64,000 nt of DNA, taken from Paenibacillus whitsoniae. GTDB lineage: Bacteria; Bacillota; Bacilli; Paenibacillales; NBRC-103111. How positions within the stretch are numbered: position 1 is the first letter of the stretch; each line of letters opens with the position of its first letter. The notes beneath the pieces were generated by a model. The model was not told the DNA's origin, did no database searches, and was given only the letters and a program-made list of their open reading frames with translations. The translations under genes were made by a program, and so were the position numbers. This document shows positions 25,781 to 33,602 of this stretch, one piece after another. Location: contig NZ_RXHU01000065.1 of assembly GCF_003955665.1 (NCBI RefSeq), positions 16,239 to 80,238 of the forward strand, given 5' to 3'.

Positions 25781-26509
25781 TTAAGAGGAATAACGTTGCC
25801 GGTAGCCTAGCACTTTCGATACATAAGCCTGCGTTTCAGCAGGAAGCAGATGCAGCTTGTCACGTAAATCCTGGTCGGTCCGGATACCGAGTCGATCGAT
25901 GCGGCCGGGCCCTGCATTGTAAGCTGCAAGGGCTACACTTTCGTTGCCGTTATACTTTTTGAGCAGACCGCTCAGGAATCGCGTGCCGGCCTCTACATTT
26001 TGCGTGGGATCAAAAGGATTCGTTACGCCAAGCCCGAGACCCGTGGCATCCATCAACTGCATTAACCCCTTCGCCCCTGCGGAAGATACCGCTTGATGGT
26101 TGAAGGAGGATTCTTGCTGAATCAGGGCCTTCACCAGAGAAGCATCCACACCGTATTTCCGGCTGGCGGATTGAATCAGCCCGTCAAAGGCAGTTGTCGA
26201 AGCAGCCGACGCGGCAGGCAGTGCACTCGTCAACCCTTGCTGAGCGAGCGGGTTATAAGAACGGCCCAGTAGACTTAGCGGATCGGGCAGAGTCCCGTCT
26301 TCAACCTCGCCAAGCGCAGCCATGGTCGGATCGGTGTCGCCGCCTTGTCCCATCAGCGATTGAAGCAAAGCACCGAAATCGCTGTCATCGTTCGTTACGG
26401 AAGACGAAGTGTCGTCGGAAAATAAGCTTAATTTGCTTAGTATTTGCAGCTGGAGCAGCTCTTTCATGACTCTAGGATCCACACTGTTCGTCCCATTCAC
26501 GCCGTTCAT
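25781..26509 (-). CDS. Lytic transglycosylase (SLT domain, CwlQ/YjbJ-like)
   Basis: A 242-residue protein. Residues about 110-235 are an SLT lysozyme-like domain: ESSFNHQAVSSAGAKGLMQL with the catalytic Glu in QQESSF, then VEAGTRFLSGLLKKY and LAAYNAGPGRI. It cleaves peptidoglycan glycan strands. The N-terminal 110 residues are Ser/Asp/Leu-rich linker with no signal peptide, as in CwlQ (YjbJ), so its export route is unclear. GAGGATGGCGAA precedes the ATG. Confidence 0.88.
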   Translation of the reverse strand: MNGVNGTNSVDPRVMKELLQLQILSKLSLFSDDTSSSVTNDDSDFGALLQSLMGQGGDTDPTMAALGEVEDGTLPDPLSLLGRSYNPLAQQGLTSALPAASAASTTAFDGLIQSASRKYGVDASLVKALIQQESSFNHQAVSSAGAKGLMQLMDATGLGLGVTNPFDPTQNVEAGTRFLSGLLKKYNGNESVALAAYNAGPGRIDRLGIRTDQDLRDKLHLLPAETQAYVSKVLGYRQRYSS

Positions 26510-26606
26510 TTCGCCATCCTCGTTTCATCCAGTCTCATACCCTCCATTGTACACATTTTGTGCCCTCAAGACAACGAAAACCGATAGCCGGACGCATTAA
26601 TTCATG

Positions 26607-26637
26607 AAAAAAGAGACAGCCATCAGCTGTCCCTCTT
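26607..26637 (-). terminator. Terminator of the CNNM/CorC-type gene
   Basis: On the minus strand AAGAGGGACAGC, loop TGATG, GCTGTCTCTTTTTT (one bulge). Confidence 0.85.
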
Positions 26638-26643
26638 ACGCTT

Positions 26644-27984
26644 TCAAGAAATATTTTGTTCATACAGGTCTTCTTCGTTCTCACTTGCCGTCCGCTTCAC
26701 CGTCACGCGGGAAATACGTAGGTGATCCGTCTCTTCGACGGTAAACGTGAACTCCTCGTTGTAGACCACTTGCTGGTTACGGCTTGGCGGAATCTCAATT
26801 TGCGAGTAGATCCAACCGCCGATTGTATCGTAATCGTCCGACGCGATCTCAAGACCGAAATATTCGTTCACCTCGTCGATGAGCAGAAGCCCGTCAATAG
26901 AGAACGTATGTTCATCTTTCATTTCAATGGTCGGACGCTCTTCGTCAAATTCATCCTGAATTTCGCCAACGATTTCCTCCATGATGTCCTCCAGTGTCAC
27001 AAGACCGGAAGTACCGCCGTATTCGTCGATCAAAAGCGCCATTTGGCTTTTGCGTTTCTGCATCATTTTCAGCAGGTCGCTGATCTGTATGGAGTCCGGC
27101 ACCGTGGTGATCGGCCGAATAATCTTCTTAATACCGCGCAGATTGGCGTCTGGCTTGAGCAAATCCTTGATATGGACGAAACCGATAATATTGTCCTTGT
27201 CAGGGTCGCAAACCGGATAACGCGTGCGCATTTCTTTGATGGCAATGGCCAGGTTCTCCGAGTAAGTGAGCCCGGCGTAGAGACATTCCATTTCAGTCCG
27301 CGGTATCATAATTTCGCGCGCCGTCGTCTCGGCGAATTCAAATATATTATCAACAAGCGTAAGCTCTGTGTTATCGATGAGTCCGTTTTTGTGGCTTTCT
27401 TGCATCAGCACGCGAATTTCTTCCTCGGTGTGAGCCGATTCGTGTTCCGTCGCAGGCTCAATGCCGGCACGGCGCAGCATCCAATTGGAGATGCCGTTCA
27501 GGATCCAAATGAAAGGGTACATGATTTTAAAAATAACAACCATCGGGCCCGACGAAAATAACGTAACTTCTTCCGCTTTCCGTATGGCGTACGTTTTGGG
27601 GAACTGTTCACCCAAGGTGATATGCAGCGTCGTCATTAAAGAAAAGGCAATGATAAAAGTAATGGTATGAAATACAGAATCGGGCAAATGCAGCGGCGCA
27701 AATAACGGTTCCAAAATTTTGGCGAAGGTCGGCTCCCCGACATAACCAAGTCCGAGTGACGTCAACGTAATTCCCAACTGACAGGCCCCCAGATAGGCAT
27801 CCAGGTTGTTCATAATCCGTTGCGCGAATTTCGCGTTGCGTCGCCCTTCTCCGACAAGCGACTCAATCCGGCTTCCTCGTACTTTTACCATGGCAAATTC
27901 CGCTGCAACAAAAAAACCGTTCAACAACACCAGTCCAAACATTAACAGAAAACTGATTAACGTTTCGGGCAAAGGATCTTCCAA
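26644..27984 (-). CDS. CNNM/CorC-type (hemolysin C family) transporter, probable Mg2+ exporter
   Basis: A 446-residue protein: DUF21 membrane domain (residues 1-190, with NGFFVAAEFAMVKVR and LTSLGLGYVGEP), CBS pair (about 210-335, EIMIPRTEM, LIDEYGGTSGLVTLEDIMEEIVGEI) and CorC_HlyC domain (about 350-430). Homologues such as MpfA and CorB export magnesium; the old name hemolysin is misleading. It starts at a TTG (27984) preceded by AAAGGGGATAGG; no ATG with a ribosome site is close. The leader has paired repeats that might form an attenuator. Confidence 0.88.
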   Translation of the reverse strand: MEDPLPETLISFLLMFGLVLLNGFFVAAEFAMVKVRGSRIESLVGEGRRNAKFAQRIMNNLDAYLGACQLGITLTSLGLGYVGEPTFAKILEPLFAPLHLPDSVFHTITFIIAFSLMTTLHITLGEQFPKTYAIRKAEEVTLFSSGPMVVIFKIMYPFIWILNGISNWMLRRAGIEPATEHESAHTEEEIRVLMQESHKNGLIDNTELTLVDNIFEFAETTAREIMIPRTEMECLYAGLTYSENLAIAIKEMRTRYPVCDPDKDNIIGFVHIKDLLKPDANLRGIKKIIRPITTVPDSIQISDLLKMMQKRKSQMALLIDEYGGTSGLVTLEDIMEEIVGEIQDEFDEERPTIEMKDEHTFSIDGLLLIDEVNEYFGLEIASDDYDTIGGWIYSQIEIPPSRNQQVVYNEEFTFTVEETDHLRISRVTVKRTASENEEDLYEQNIS

Positions 27985-28008
27985 TACCGTACCTATCCCC
28001 TTTAAAAA

Positions 28009-28037
28009 GTGCCAAACGCACCAAGGAGACTAGGTGC
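28009..28037 (-). promoter_or_regulatory. Possible alternative hairpins in the CNNM-gene leader
   Basis: In transcript order GCACC (28037-28033), GGTGC (28022-28018) and GGCAC followed by TTTTT (28013-28009). GGTGC can pair with either neighbour, and the second pairing resembles a very short terminator. The stems are only 4-5 bp, so this is weak. It is not an M-box. Confidence 0.3.
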
Positions 28038-28077
28038 ACCTCCCTTAATTTCAATTGAATTTAAAATATCACTATTC

Positions 28078-28106
28078 ATTATATAATAATACTCTAAGCA
28101 TTCAAA
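28078..28106 (-). promoter_or_regulatory. Promoter of the CNNM/CorC-type gene
   Basis: On the minus strand TTTGAA (28106-28101), 17-bp spacer, TATAAT (28083-28078). Leader of about 85 nt. Confidence 0.7.
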
Positions 28107-28245
28107 GGTGCGAATATGACTCCTCAAGGCAAATAGTACGAGCAAAAGGGAGCAAAAGGCGTAAAACCTTCCGTTTACGGGCTTATATTCGGGATTAACG
28201 CGCTCGCGAAGCATTTTTTTCGTGATTTTCACTACAGAATCGTAT

Positions 28246-28281
28246 AAAAAAGAAAACAAGCCGATCACTCGGCTTGTTTTC
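28246..28281 (-). terminator. Terminator after the 133-residue membrane protein gene
   Basis: On the minus strand GAAAACAAGCCGA, loop GTGA, TCGGCTTGTTTTC, TTTTTT. Perfect 13-bp stem. Confidence 0.93.
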
Positions 28282-28289
28282 CCCATAGG

Positions 28290-28691
28290 CTACGCATAAA
28301 AAGGAACGAGTAGGAAATAAGCGGCAACTGCCAGTAACCCCAGAGCAATCGACCAGCCGCCAAGCGCTTTGTTGCCCATGACAACGGCGATCACGCCAAG
28401 GATAATGCCCGAGATTCCCAAGAGTACCGGCCAAACGAACAGCGATGCAAGCGCAACAAACAGGGCAAAATACCCCACCGCCTTATTGCGGGTAACGGCC
28501 TCAACCAGTTCCCCAACTTCTTGATCGCTGACCGAAGATTCCGTTCCATATGCGCTGCGGTTCAAGGCACGAGGCGGAGCCGCAATCTCCGCCGCATACT
28601 CTTCCTTCAGGTCAAGCCCGCTTTCGACGCGCAGCTGTTCCTTCTGGAACCGCTCCTTGGTGGCTGTGTGCAAAGAGTCGTCCTCTTTCAT
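28290..28691 (-). CDS. DUF4190-like small membrane protein (YqfX-like)
   Basis: A 133-residue protein. The N-terminal 65 residues are charged and soluble; the rest has two or three hydrophobic spans with Gly-rich helices (ISGIILGVIAVVMGNKALGGWSIALG), the pattern of DUF4190 proteins such as YqfX. Function unknown. It follows the DUF1540 gene in the same direction by 24 nt. Confidence 0.65.
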   Translation of the reverse strand: MKEDDSLHTATKERFQKEQLRVESGLDLKEEYAAEIAAPPRALNRSAYGTESSVSDQEVGELVEAVTRNKAVGYFALFVALASLFVWPVLLGISGIILGVIAVVMGNKALGGWSIALGLLAVAAYFLLVPFYA

Positions 28692-28715
28692 CAGGCTACC
28701 TCCGTCTCTTGCGTC

Positions 28716-28931
28716 TTAGCTGCTTGACTTTTGCTTAAATGTTTGACAACATGTCGCTGCCGCTTCACCTGCGGTGTCTTGATGATTGTGATCGAATGAT
28801 TCCGAGGCAAATTCCTCATCGAAGTTAGCAGATGCATGCTGATCAATCTCAATCATGATAGAATCGGCATTGCATTTGTTCCCCTTCTTCCAATATTCAC
28901 AATTGGCTACTGCACATGATACTTCTGGCAT
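28716..28931 (-). CDS. DUF1540 domain protein
   Basis: A 71-residue cysteine-rich protein. MPEVSCAVANCEYWKKGNKC is the DUF1540 motif (C-x4-C then NKC), followed by an acidic His/Asp stretch and a CC pair near the C-terminus; a zinc- or metal-binding fold is likely. The function of the family is unknown. The start at 28931 is set by GGGGGTGATT, which can be locked in a hairpin (28940-28966). Confidence 0.78.
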   Translation of the reverse strand: MPEVSCAVANCEYWKKGNKCNADSIMIEIDQHASANFDEEFASESFDHNHQDTAGEAAATCCQTFKQKSSS

Positions 28932-28939
28932 GCTAATCA

Positions 28940-28966
28940 CCCCCACTAACAATTTGCCCGTGGGGG
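28940..28966 (-). promoter_or_regulatory. Hairpin covering the ribosome site of the DUF1540 gene
   Basis: On the minus strand CCCCCAC pairs with GTGGGGG around a 13-nt loop. The 3' arm is the ribosome site; TGATTAGC and the ATG follow. It lies 8 nt after the GH15 stop, so it may be an expression switch or only an intercistronic structure. Confidence 0.6.
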
Positions 28967-28973
28967 GAATAAC

Positions 28974-30080
28974 CTATTCTTCGCTTAGCTTGTCAGATAG
29001 CACCAGAAACATCGCGTGCGACCACAACAGCGGCAGCGCCGGCTCACCCAGCTTCTCAACCCATTCGTGATAAGCTGACGGCTCGCGCATCGCATCTTCG
29101 GACTGCTCTGGGAGCCGCCCCAGCCCATCCGCTTTACTGACGATCCAATTCAGACACCGTTCCGCTTCCACACGATTGCCAAGCTCCGCTTGATACAAAC
29201 CGTACCATGCAGTCAGTAAAATCCATTCCCCGCCGCCATAATAGCGATCTTCGGCATAGCGCTGAACGCCAGTGCCTCCCGGCCTGAGCTCAGCCTCAAT
29301 CGCTTGCACGGTCCCGCGCATGACAGGATCTTCGGCATCGCATACGCCAAACGGCAAACAAAGCCACAAGAGACTCGCATCGACACCGCGGAGCGCAGGA
29401 CGCCAAATTTCATCGATACAATGAATCGACTTTACAAAATGTCCGTCCACAATGGCATGCTCATAAATAAATGCCTTGATTAGTGCCGCTTTCTCTAGTA
29501 GTTCCCTACGGTTCTCCAACTCGCCTAACGCTTTCAATCCGCCATATACGCAGGCTAGCGTCGCCGGATGTACATAATCCGGAAACTCTTCCCAGCAATC
29601 GAAATTCGGGTAATGCCAGAAGGTCATTAAGTAATCGACCGAGATTTCAACACTATCGCGAAGCTCTGACAGCAATTCCCGATTCCCTGTCAATCGAACA
29701 TGCTCCGCCAGTCCCCACAGCCACGCTCCATAGCCATCCAGTTGAAAATGCCCCCACTCCGAACGGTCGTCACGGCCGTCCAAATGATAGCGCGTTCCCA
29801 AAAACTCGGATCGGTCAATCCAAATACGCTGCTCGTGCTTATGCCTAAGCGCTTCTACCGTCGGTCGCTTATCTTTCAGCACACGATGCACCCATCTATA
29901 GAACAAGGCGCTGCTTTCGTGCTTGCCCACGCGATCCATCGCATTCGCGATAAACGTGCCGTCCCTAAGCCAACTGTAAGCATAGGTTGGAAATAATGGT
30001 GAGGCAATATACCCGCCGCTAGGGTGCTGATTCATTGTAATAATAGCAATGCTGCTTTGGACTAGCGCTTCGCGATTCAT
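28974..30080 (-). CDS. Glycoside hydrolase family 15-type enzyme (glucoamylase-like)
   Basis: A 368-residue (alpha/alpha)6-barrel protein without signal peptide, so cytosolic. GYIASPLFPTYAYSWLRDGTF near residue 25 carries the substrate-binding Trp-Leu-Arg-Asp motif of GH15; HFQLDGYGAWLWGL and YAEDRYYGGGEWILLTAW near residues 110 and 280 include the expected catalytic glutamates. Likely to act on alpha-glucans or alpha-glucosides such as trehalose or maltooligosaccharides. ATG at 30080 with AAAGGGG upstream; the 16-codon extension overlaps a terminator. It has no carbohydrate genes around it. Confidence 0.85.
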   Translation of the reverse strand: MNREALVQSSIAIITMNQHPSGGYIASPLFPTYAYSWLRDGTFIANAMDRVGKHESSALFYRWVHRVLKDKRPTVEALRHKHEQRIWIDRSEFLGTRYHLDGRDDRSEWGHFQLDGYGAWLWGLAEHVRLTGNRELLSELRDSVEISVDYLMTFWHYPNFDCWEEFPDYVHPATLACVYGGLKALGELENRRELLEKAALIKAFIYEHAIVDGHFVKSIHCIDEIWRPALRGVDASLLWLCLPFGVCDAEDPVMRGTVQAIEAELRPGGTGVQRYAEDRYYGGGEWILLTAWYGLYQAELGNRVEAERCLNWIVSKADGLGRLPEQSEDAMREPSAYHEWVEKLGEPALPLLWSHAMFLVLSDKLSEE

Positions 30081-30100
30081 CTCGGCAAGGCCCCTTTCTA

Positions 30101-30131
30101 AAAAGAAAAGAGATGCGCTCGAACGCATCTC
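30101..30131 (-). terminator. Terminator of ypuI
   Basis: On the minus strand GAGATGCG, loop TTCGAG, CGCATCTC, TTTTCTTTTT. Confidence 0.88.
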
Positions 30132-30162
30132 CTGATGTCTAATGTGTGTAGGTCAGTTTGGA

Positions 30163-30663
30163 TTATACTTTCTCGCCTTGCATACGGCGCTGTGTGATGT
30201 AATCCGTTTCATAGTAAGCCAAGTCTTCCCGAAGCTCTTCGAATACTTTTGACAATTCAATTGTCAAGTCACGAACTTCGCGGCAAGGCTTTTTGCGGAA
30301 ACGAATGGCATCTTGGCCCGTGTAGGCATAGCGGCCGTCTTCCGAATAGCACTCATTTTTAGGATAGAAGAAGGTATTTACGCATGTATGGTATACCTCA
30401 TAGAGCACTTTTTCCGAAAAATCAACATTGAATGTCGGACGTCGCAAGCTAACGCCTAGTTTCTCATATGCCACTTCACAGAAGACGAGCAGGTGACGCG
30501 TGTCCTGTAAATAACCGCGGTAAAACTCATCCATCGCAGGATCATTTTCCACATTGAGTTGAGAAAGCGAATGTTGATTTAGAAACAGTTCCATTTTGGC
30601 CGTTGTTTCTTTCAGTTTCGTACGCGTAGATTCACAAACATTCTTGACATTAAAAACAGCCAT
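30163..30663 (-). CDS. ypuI: YpuI family protein (DUF3907)
   Basis: A 166-residue all-helical soluble protein. FNVKNVCESTRTKLKETT, RHLLVFCEVAYEK, then FFYPKNECYSEDGRYAYTGQ and LAYYETDYITQ follow the conserved YpuI pattern. The function is unknown. AGGAGG 8 nt before the ATG. A MITE-like repeat ends 25 nt upstream of the start codon and so lies in the leader or promoter region. Confidence 0.8.
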   Translation of the reverse strand: MAVFNVKNVCESTRTKLKETTAKMELFLNQHSLSQLNVENDPAMDEFYRGYLQDTRHLLVFCEVAYEKLGVSLRRPTFNVDFSEKVLYEVYHTCVNTFFYPKNECYSEDGRYAYTGQDAIRFRKKPCREVRDLTIELSKVFEELREDLAYYETDYITQRRMQGEKV

Positions 30664-30687
30664 TATGAAGACCTCCTATATGTGCGT

Positions 30688-30853
30688 GTTCAAAAAGTCG
30701 GATTTTCAGCACCGAGAAGGTTGCGAGAAGCTGAAGAAGGAGGAACGGAATGTAGGCAAACCTACATGAGTACCGGACTTCGAAGGTGAACGCAAGATTC
30801 GATGCCGAATAGCTTCCTGGCTTGCTTCGTGATCAAAAGACGACTTTTTGAAC
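30688..30853. repeat. MITE-like repeat with 13-bp terminal inverted repeats
   Basis: The 166-bp element begins with GTTCAAAAAGTCG (30688-30700) and ends with the exact inverse CGACTTTTTGAAC (30841-30853). The adjoining 15 bases also match partly when inverted. An internal perfect stem-loop ATGTAGG-CAAA-CCTACAT lies at 30750-30767. No coding capacity and no clear target-site duplication. I recall very similar elements as dispersed repeats in Paenibacillus genomes; only one copy is in this window. Confidence 0.8.
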
Positions 30854-31004
30854 TACCTCTTATAATTGCGCTACTTCTATCCTACCATAAATTAATTCGA
30901 AGTGGTATATGTAAAACGCCGGGCAGAAGTGCATAAAACGTCTCGACTCTCCAAAACCTAACTATAGCCTATTGGACATTGTTTTGTAAATGGAGGGGTT
31001 ACTT
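30854..31004. other. Intergenic region between the repeat and the subtilase gene
   Basis: AT-rich, no protein gene. It must hold the promoter of the subtilase gene and, unless the repeat supplies one, that of ypuI; TTGGAC at 30972-30977 is a poor -35 candidate. Nothing else supported. Confidence 0.4.
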
Positions 31005-32987
31005 TTGTGGCGGTATATCACGACAATTGCACTAATTTTATGCCTCGGGATCTTCGCCTTTCCCGCTCGGCCCAAGGATAGCGCCAAGCCGGGACCTGAG
31101 GTGTTCAGCGCCAAGCACGAAACTTCTTCCAAGTTAACACTGGTGGAACAAGATGTGAAGTTGACTGATGAATTATGCCGAAGCCAGTGCTCTCTCGATT
31201 ATGCGAAAATGCTGGCCCAAATCGACAGCGGCATGCCGGCGCAGGCTGTGCTGAGCGATATGCAAAAGCATCATGAGAAAATGCATCTGCTGATTTGGAC
31301 AAAGCGCGGTGAACCGCTGGAAAAAGGGGTAACATCGGGGGATGTCGCTGCCGGAAGCTATAAAAAAGAGGCTTCGAAGTACTTAGCGGAAGCGAAAAAG
31401 CAAGTCGATCAAGGCAAACATTATCAATCTCCGAAATTCGGCGCAGGCAAGGATGTTTACTTTGTTCAAGGAACGCCGGCCGTGACCGGCAAAGACGGAC
31501 TGGTTGGACTCATCCATCAAGATGTGCTCTATCAAGTAACGGACCATCAGATGAAAAACTTGCGTCTCGAGCCTTATCCGAACGAAAATCGTTGGAAAAT
31601 CGAATCCGTTCATACCGATACCTTGCAGGACAAAGTCGTCGATCATCCCGAAGATAACCAAGGAACGAGCCACTATCATCAAAATGAAGTCGTCGTCCGC
31701 TTCAAAACGGATCCGAACGCTGCACAGCTTAAGCAAATACAAGCGGAAATAAAAGCAACATCCCTGCAAAAGCTTGGCTACACCTATGTGTTCCGCACGA
31801 GCAGCATGGAAGCTAAAGCATTAATGGCTTACTTTAAAAAATGGGATGTCGTCTATGCGGAGCCGCATTATCTTTATTTGACGAACGATGAAAGGGCTAG
31901 GAATCACGAAGAAAAGAGCGGGGCTGCAGCGGCCGATGAAACAGAAGGCGAAATTTCCAGCAATTTTACGCCGAACGATAACCTCTACAGCCGTTATCAA
32001 TGGAATCTGCCGCTAATCGAAACCGTGCAGGGCTGGCAGCTCAACCGCGGCGCCAGCGATGTCATCGTCGGCGTTGTGGATACCGGCGTCGATCTCCAGC
32101 ACCCCGACTTGCAGGGGCAACTGCTTCCGGGCTACAACGTCGTCAGCGGCAACAGCGATCCGCAGGACGACGTGGGCCACGGCACGCATGTCGCAGGCGT
32201 TATTGCAGCGCTCGTCAACAATAACCGCGGCGTGGCCGGCATGACGTGGTACAACAAGGTGCTGCCGGTCAAAGTGCTGGACGAAACAGGTGCGGGCAGC
32301 ACGTACTCCGTGGCGCAAGGCATCATCTGGGCGACGGATCACGGCGCCAAAGTCATTAATTTAAGCCTCGGCAACTATGCCGACTCCGGCTTCCTGCACG
32401 ATGCGATTAAATACGCGTTTGACAAAGATGTCGCGCTGATCGCGGCCAGCGGCAACGACAATACCGAACGGCCGGGCTATCCGGCGGCCTATTCGGAAGT
32501 GTTTGCCGTCGCTGCAACCGATTCAGAGAATATGAAGGCAACATTCTCGAACTACGGCGACTACATCGACGTGGCCGCACCAGGCGTCAGCATCGCCAGC
32601 ACATACCCGAACAACCAGTATGCCGCGCTTTCCGGCACTTCCATGGCAAGCCCGCATGTCACGGCGCTTGCGGCTTTGGTCCGTTCGACCAATCCGAATC
32701 TGAAAAACACGGAAGTGTATGAGCTTATCCGCAAATCTGCGCGTGATATCGGGGACGAAGGCAAAGATAATTATTTCGGTTACGGCGTCATCGATGTCGT
32801 CAAAGCGATTCAGCTTGCCGAGGAAAGCGTGGGTAACACACAATCAGCCCCGGCCGAAACCCCAACTTCTGAGGAAGAATCAAGCACAACGACGAATGCG
32901 AGCGACCGTGTGTCTGCGCCGCTGCCATCCTGGCCACAGACGTTGGCACGGCAGCTGTATTTGATTACGCGACGGCATTTGGATTAA
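31005..32987 (+). CDS. Secreted subtilisin-like serine protease (S8)
   Basis: About 660 residues. A signal peptide or membrane anchor (WRYITTIALILCLGIFAF) is followed by a very long propeptide (to about residue 335), with a fervidolysin-like part VVRFKTDPN...VYAEPHY just before the catalytic domain. The triad is clear: Asp in VGVVDTGVDLQHP, His in GHGTHVAGV, Ser in GTSMASPHV. The C-terminal 50 residues are Ser/Thr-rich linker. Cysteines occur only as a pair in DELCRSQCSLDY. Start is placed at TTG 31005, 6 nt after GGAGGGG; the ATG at 30990 overlaps this ribosome site. Confidence 0.92.
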   Translation: MWRYITTIALILCLGIFAFPARPKDSAKPGPEVFSAKHETSSKLTLVEQDVKLTDELCRSQCSLDYAKMLAQIDSGMPAQAVLSDMQKHHEKMHLLIWTKRGEPLEKGVTSGDVAAGSYKKEASKYLAEAKKQVDQGKHYQSPKFGAGKDVYFVQGTPAVTGKDGLVGLIHQDVLYQVTDHQMKNLRLEPYPNENRWKIESVHTDTLQDKVVDHPEDNQGTSHYHQNEVVVRFKTDPNAAQLKQIQAEIKATSLQKLGYTYVFRTSSMEAKALMAYFKKWDVVYAEPHYLYLTNDERARNHEEKSGAAAADETEGEISSNFTPNDNLYSRYQWNLPLIETVQGWQLNRGASDVIVGVVDTGVDLQHPDLQGQLLPGYNVVSGNSDPQDDVGHGTHVAGVIAALVNNNRGVAGMTWYNKVLPVKVLDETGAGSTYSVAQGIIWATDHGAKVINLSLGNYADSGFLHDAIKYAFDKDVALIAASGNDNTERPGYPAAYSEVFAVAATDSENMKATFSNYGDYIDVAAPGVSIASTYPNNQYAALSGTSMASPHVTALAALVRSTNPNLKNTEVYELIRKSARDIGDEGKDNYFGYGVIDVVKAIQLAEESVGNTQSAPAETPTSEEESSTTTNASDRVSAPLPSWPQTLARQLYLITRRHLD

Positions 32988-32994
32988 TCATATG

Positions 32995-33037
32995 AAAAGC
33001 GGTGCCATGGAGTGTAATCTCCTTAGCACCGCTTTTT
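32995..33037 (+). terminator. Terminator of the subtilase gene
   Basis: AAAAGCGGTGC (32995-33005) pairs with GCACCGCTTTT (33026-33036), with an inner GAG/CTC pair in the loop; T run. Confidence 0.9.
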
Positions 33038-33058
33038 TATTTGACACATATGCATAAT

Positions 33059-33084
33059 GCCCGCAAGGCATAAGCCATGCGGGC
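33059..33084 (-). terminator. Hairpin after RNase P RNA
   Basis: On the minus strand GCCCGCATGGC, loop TTAT, GCCTTGCGGGC, then ATTATGC. Strong stem but no good T run; may be a terminator or a 3' processing structure. Confidence 0.6.
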
Positions 33085-33097
33085 AGTCGACTGAAAT

Positions 33098-33511
33098 GGA
33101 AAGCTTGCCGTAAGCCGGGTTCTGTACTTCCGGTGGTCGTAACGGGCGTCTGTCCCCTGCCACCATCGAAGCGACAATCATCTATCTAGGCCGTGCATTG
33201 CTGCATGGCTCAAGCGACCAACCCGAACGCGTCTCAGGCGAAGACTGCCGCCTCGAAAGCGGCTTGCGTTCCTCTAGGTCTTGCTCCAAGTGGGGTTTAC
33301 CAGGATCTATGTCACCATAGAACCTCGTGGTCTCTTACACCACGGTTCCACCCTTGCCTGATCTCCTTGCGGAGCCATCGGCGGTCCGTTTCTGTGGCCC
33401 TATCCTTCAACTCGCGTTGACTGGACGTTATCCAGCACCCTGCCTTATGGAGCCCGGACTTTCCTCTCGCTGCAGCTTACCTGCAGCCAGCGATTGTCTG
33501 TCAAACTTTCC
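33098..33511 (-). ncRNA. rnpB: RNase P RNA, bacterial class B
   Basis: The RNA subunit of RNase P, which trims the 5' ends of tRNA precursors. On the minus strand the 5' part holds GAGGAAAGTCCGGGCTCC (conserved region I) and the 3' part holds ACAGAACCCGGCTTACG, both nearly invariant. GGAAAG at 33511 pairs with CTTTCC at 33103-33098 to close helix P1, giving about 414 nt, the normal size of the Bacillus class. Ends are predicted from this pairing. In Bacillus rnpB is elsewhere; here it follows yqfO's 3' end on the same strand. Confidence 0.95.
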
Positions 33512-33523
33512 AGTGCATAGGCT

Positions 33524-33552
33524 AGTATACTAGGATTGCTCCTGAATTACAA
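33524..33552 (-). promoter_or_regulatory. Promoter of rnpB
   Basis: On the minus strand TTGTAA (33552-33547), 17-bp spacer, TATACT (33529-33524), about 13 nt before the P1 5' end. Confidence 0.75.
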
Positions 33553-33602
33553 CACCCGATCGTTTCCTGCATAGCCAAAACGTTAACCATTCGCGCTTCC
33601 GC

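Noticed and set aside
28002..28079. 25-codon frame MNSDILNSIEIKGGAPSLLG... before the CNNM gene
   Set aside because: Its ATG overlaps the -10 of the promoter and it has no ribosome site, so it would hardly be translated.
27985..28290. M-box magnesium riboswitch before the CNNM gene
   Set aside because: The conserved M-box core is not present; only short complementary 5-mers.
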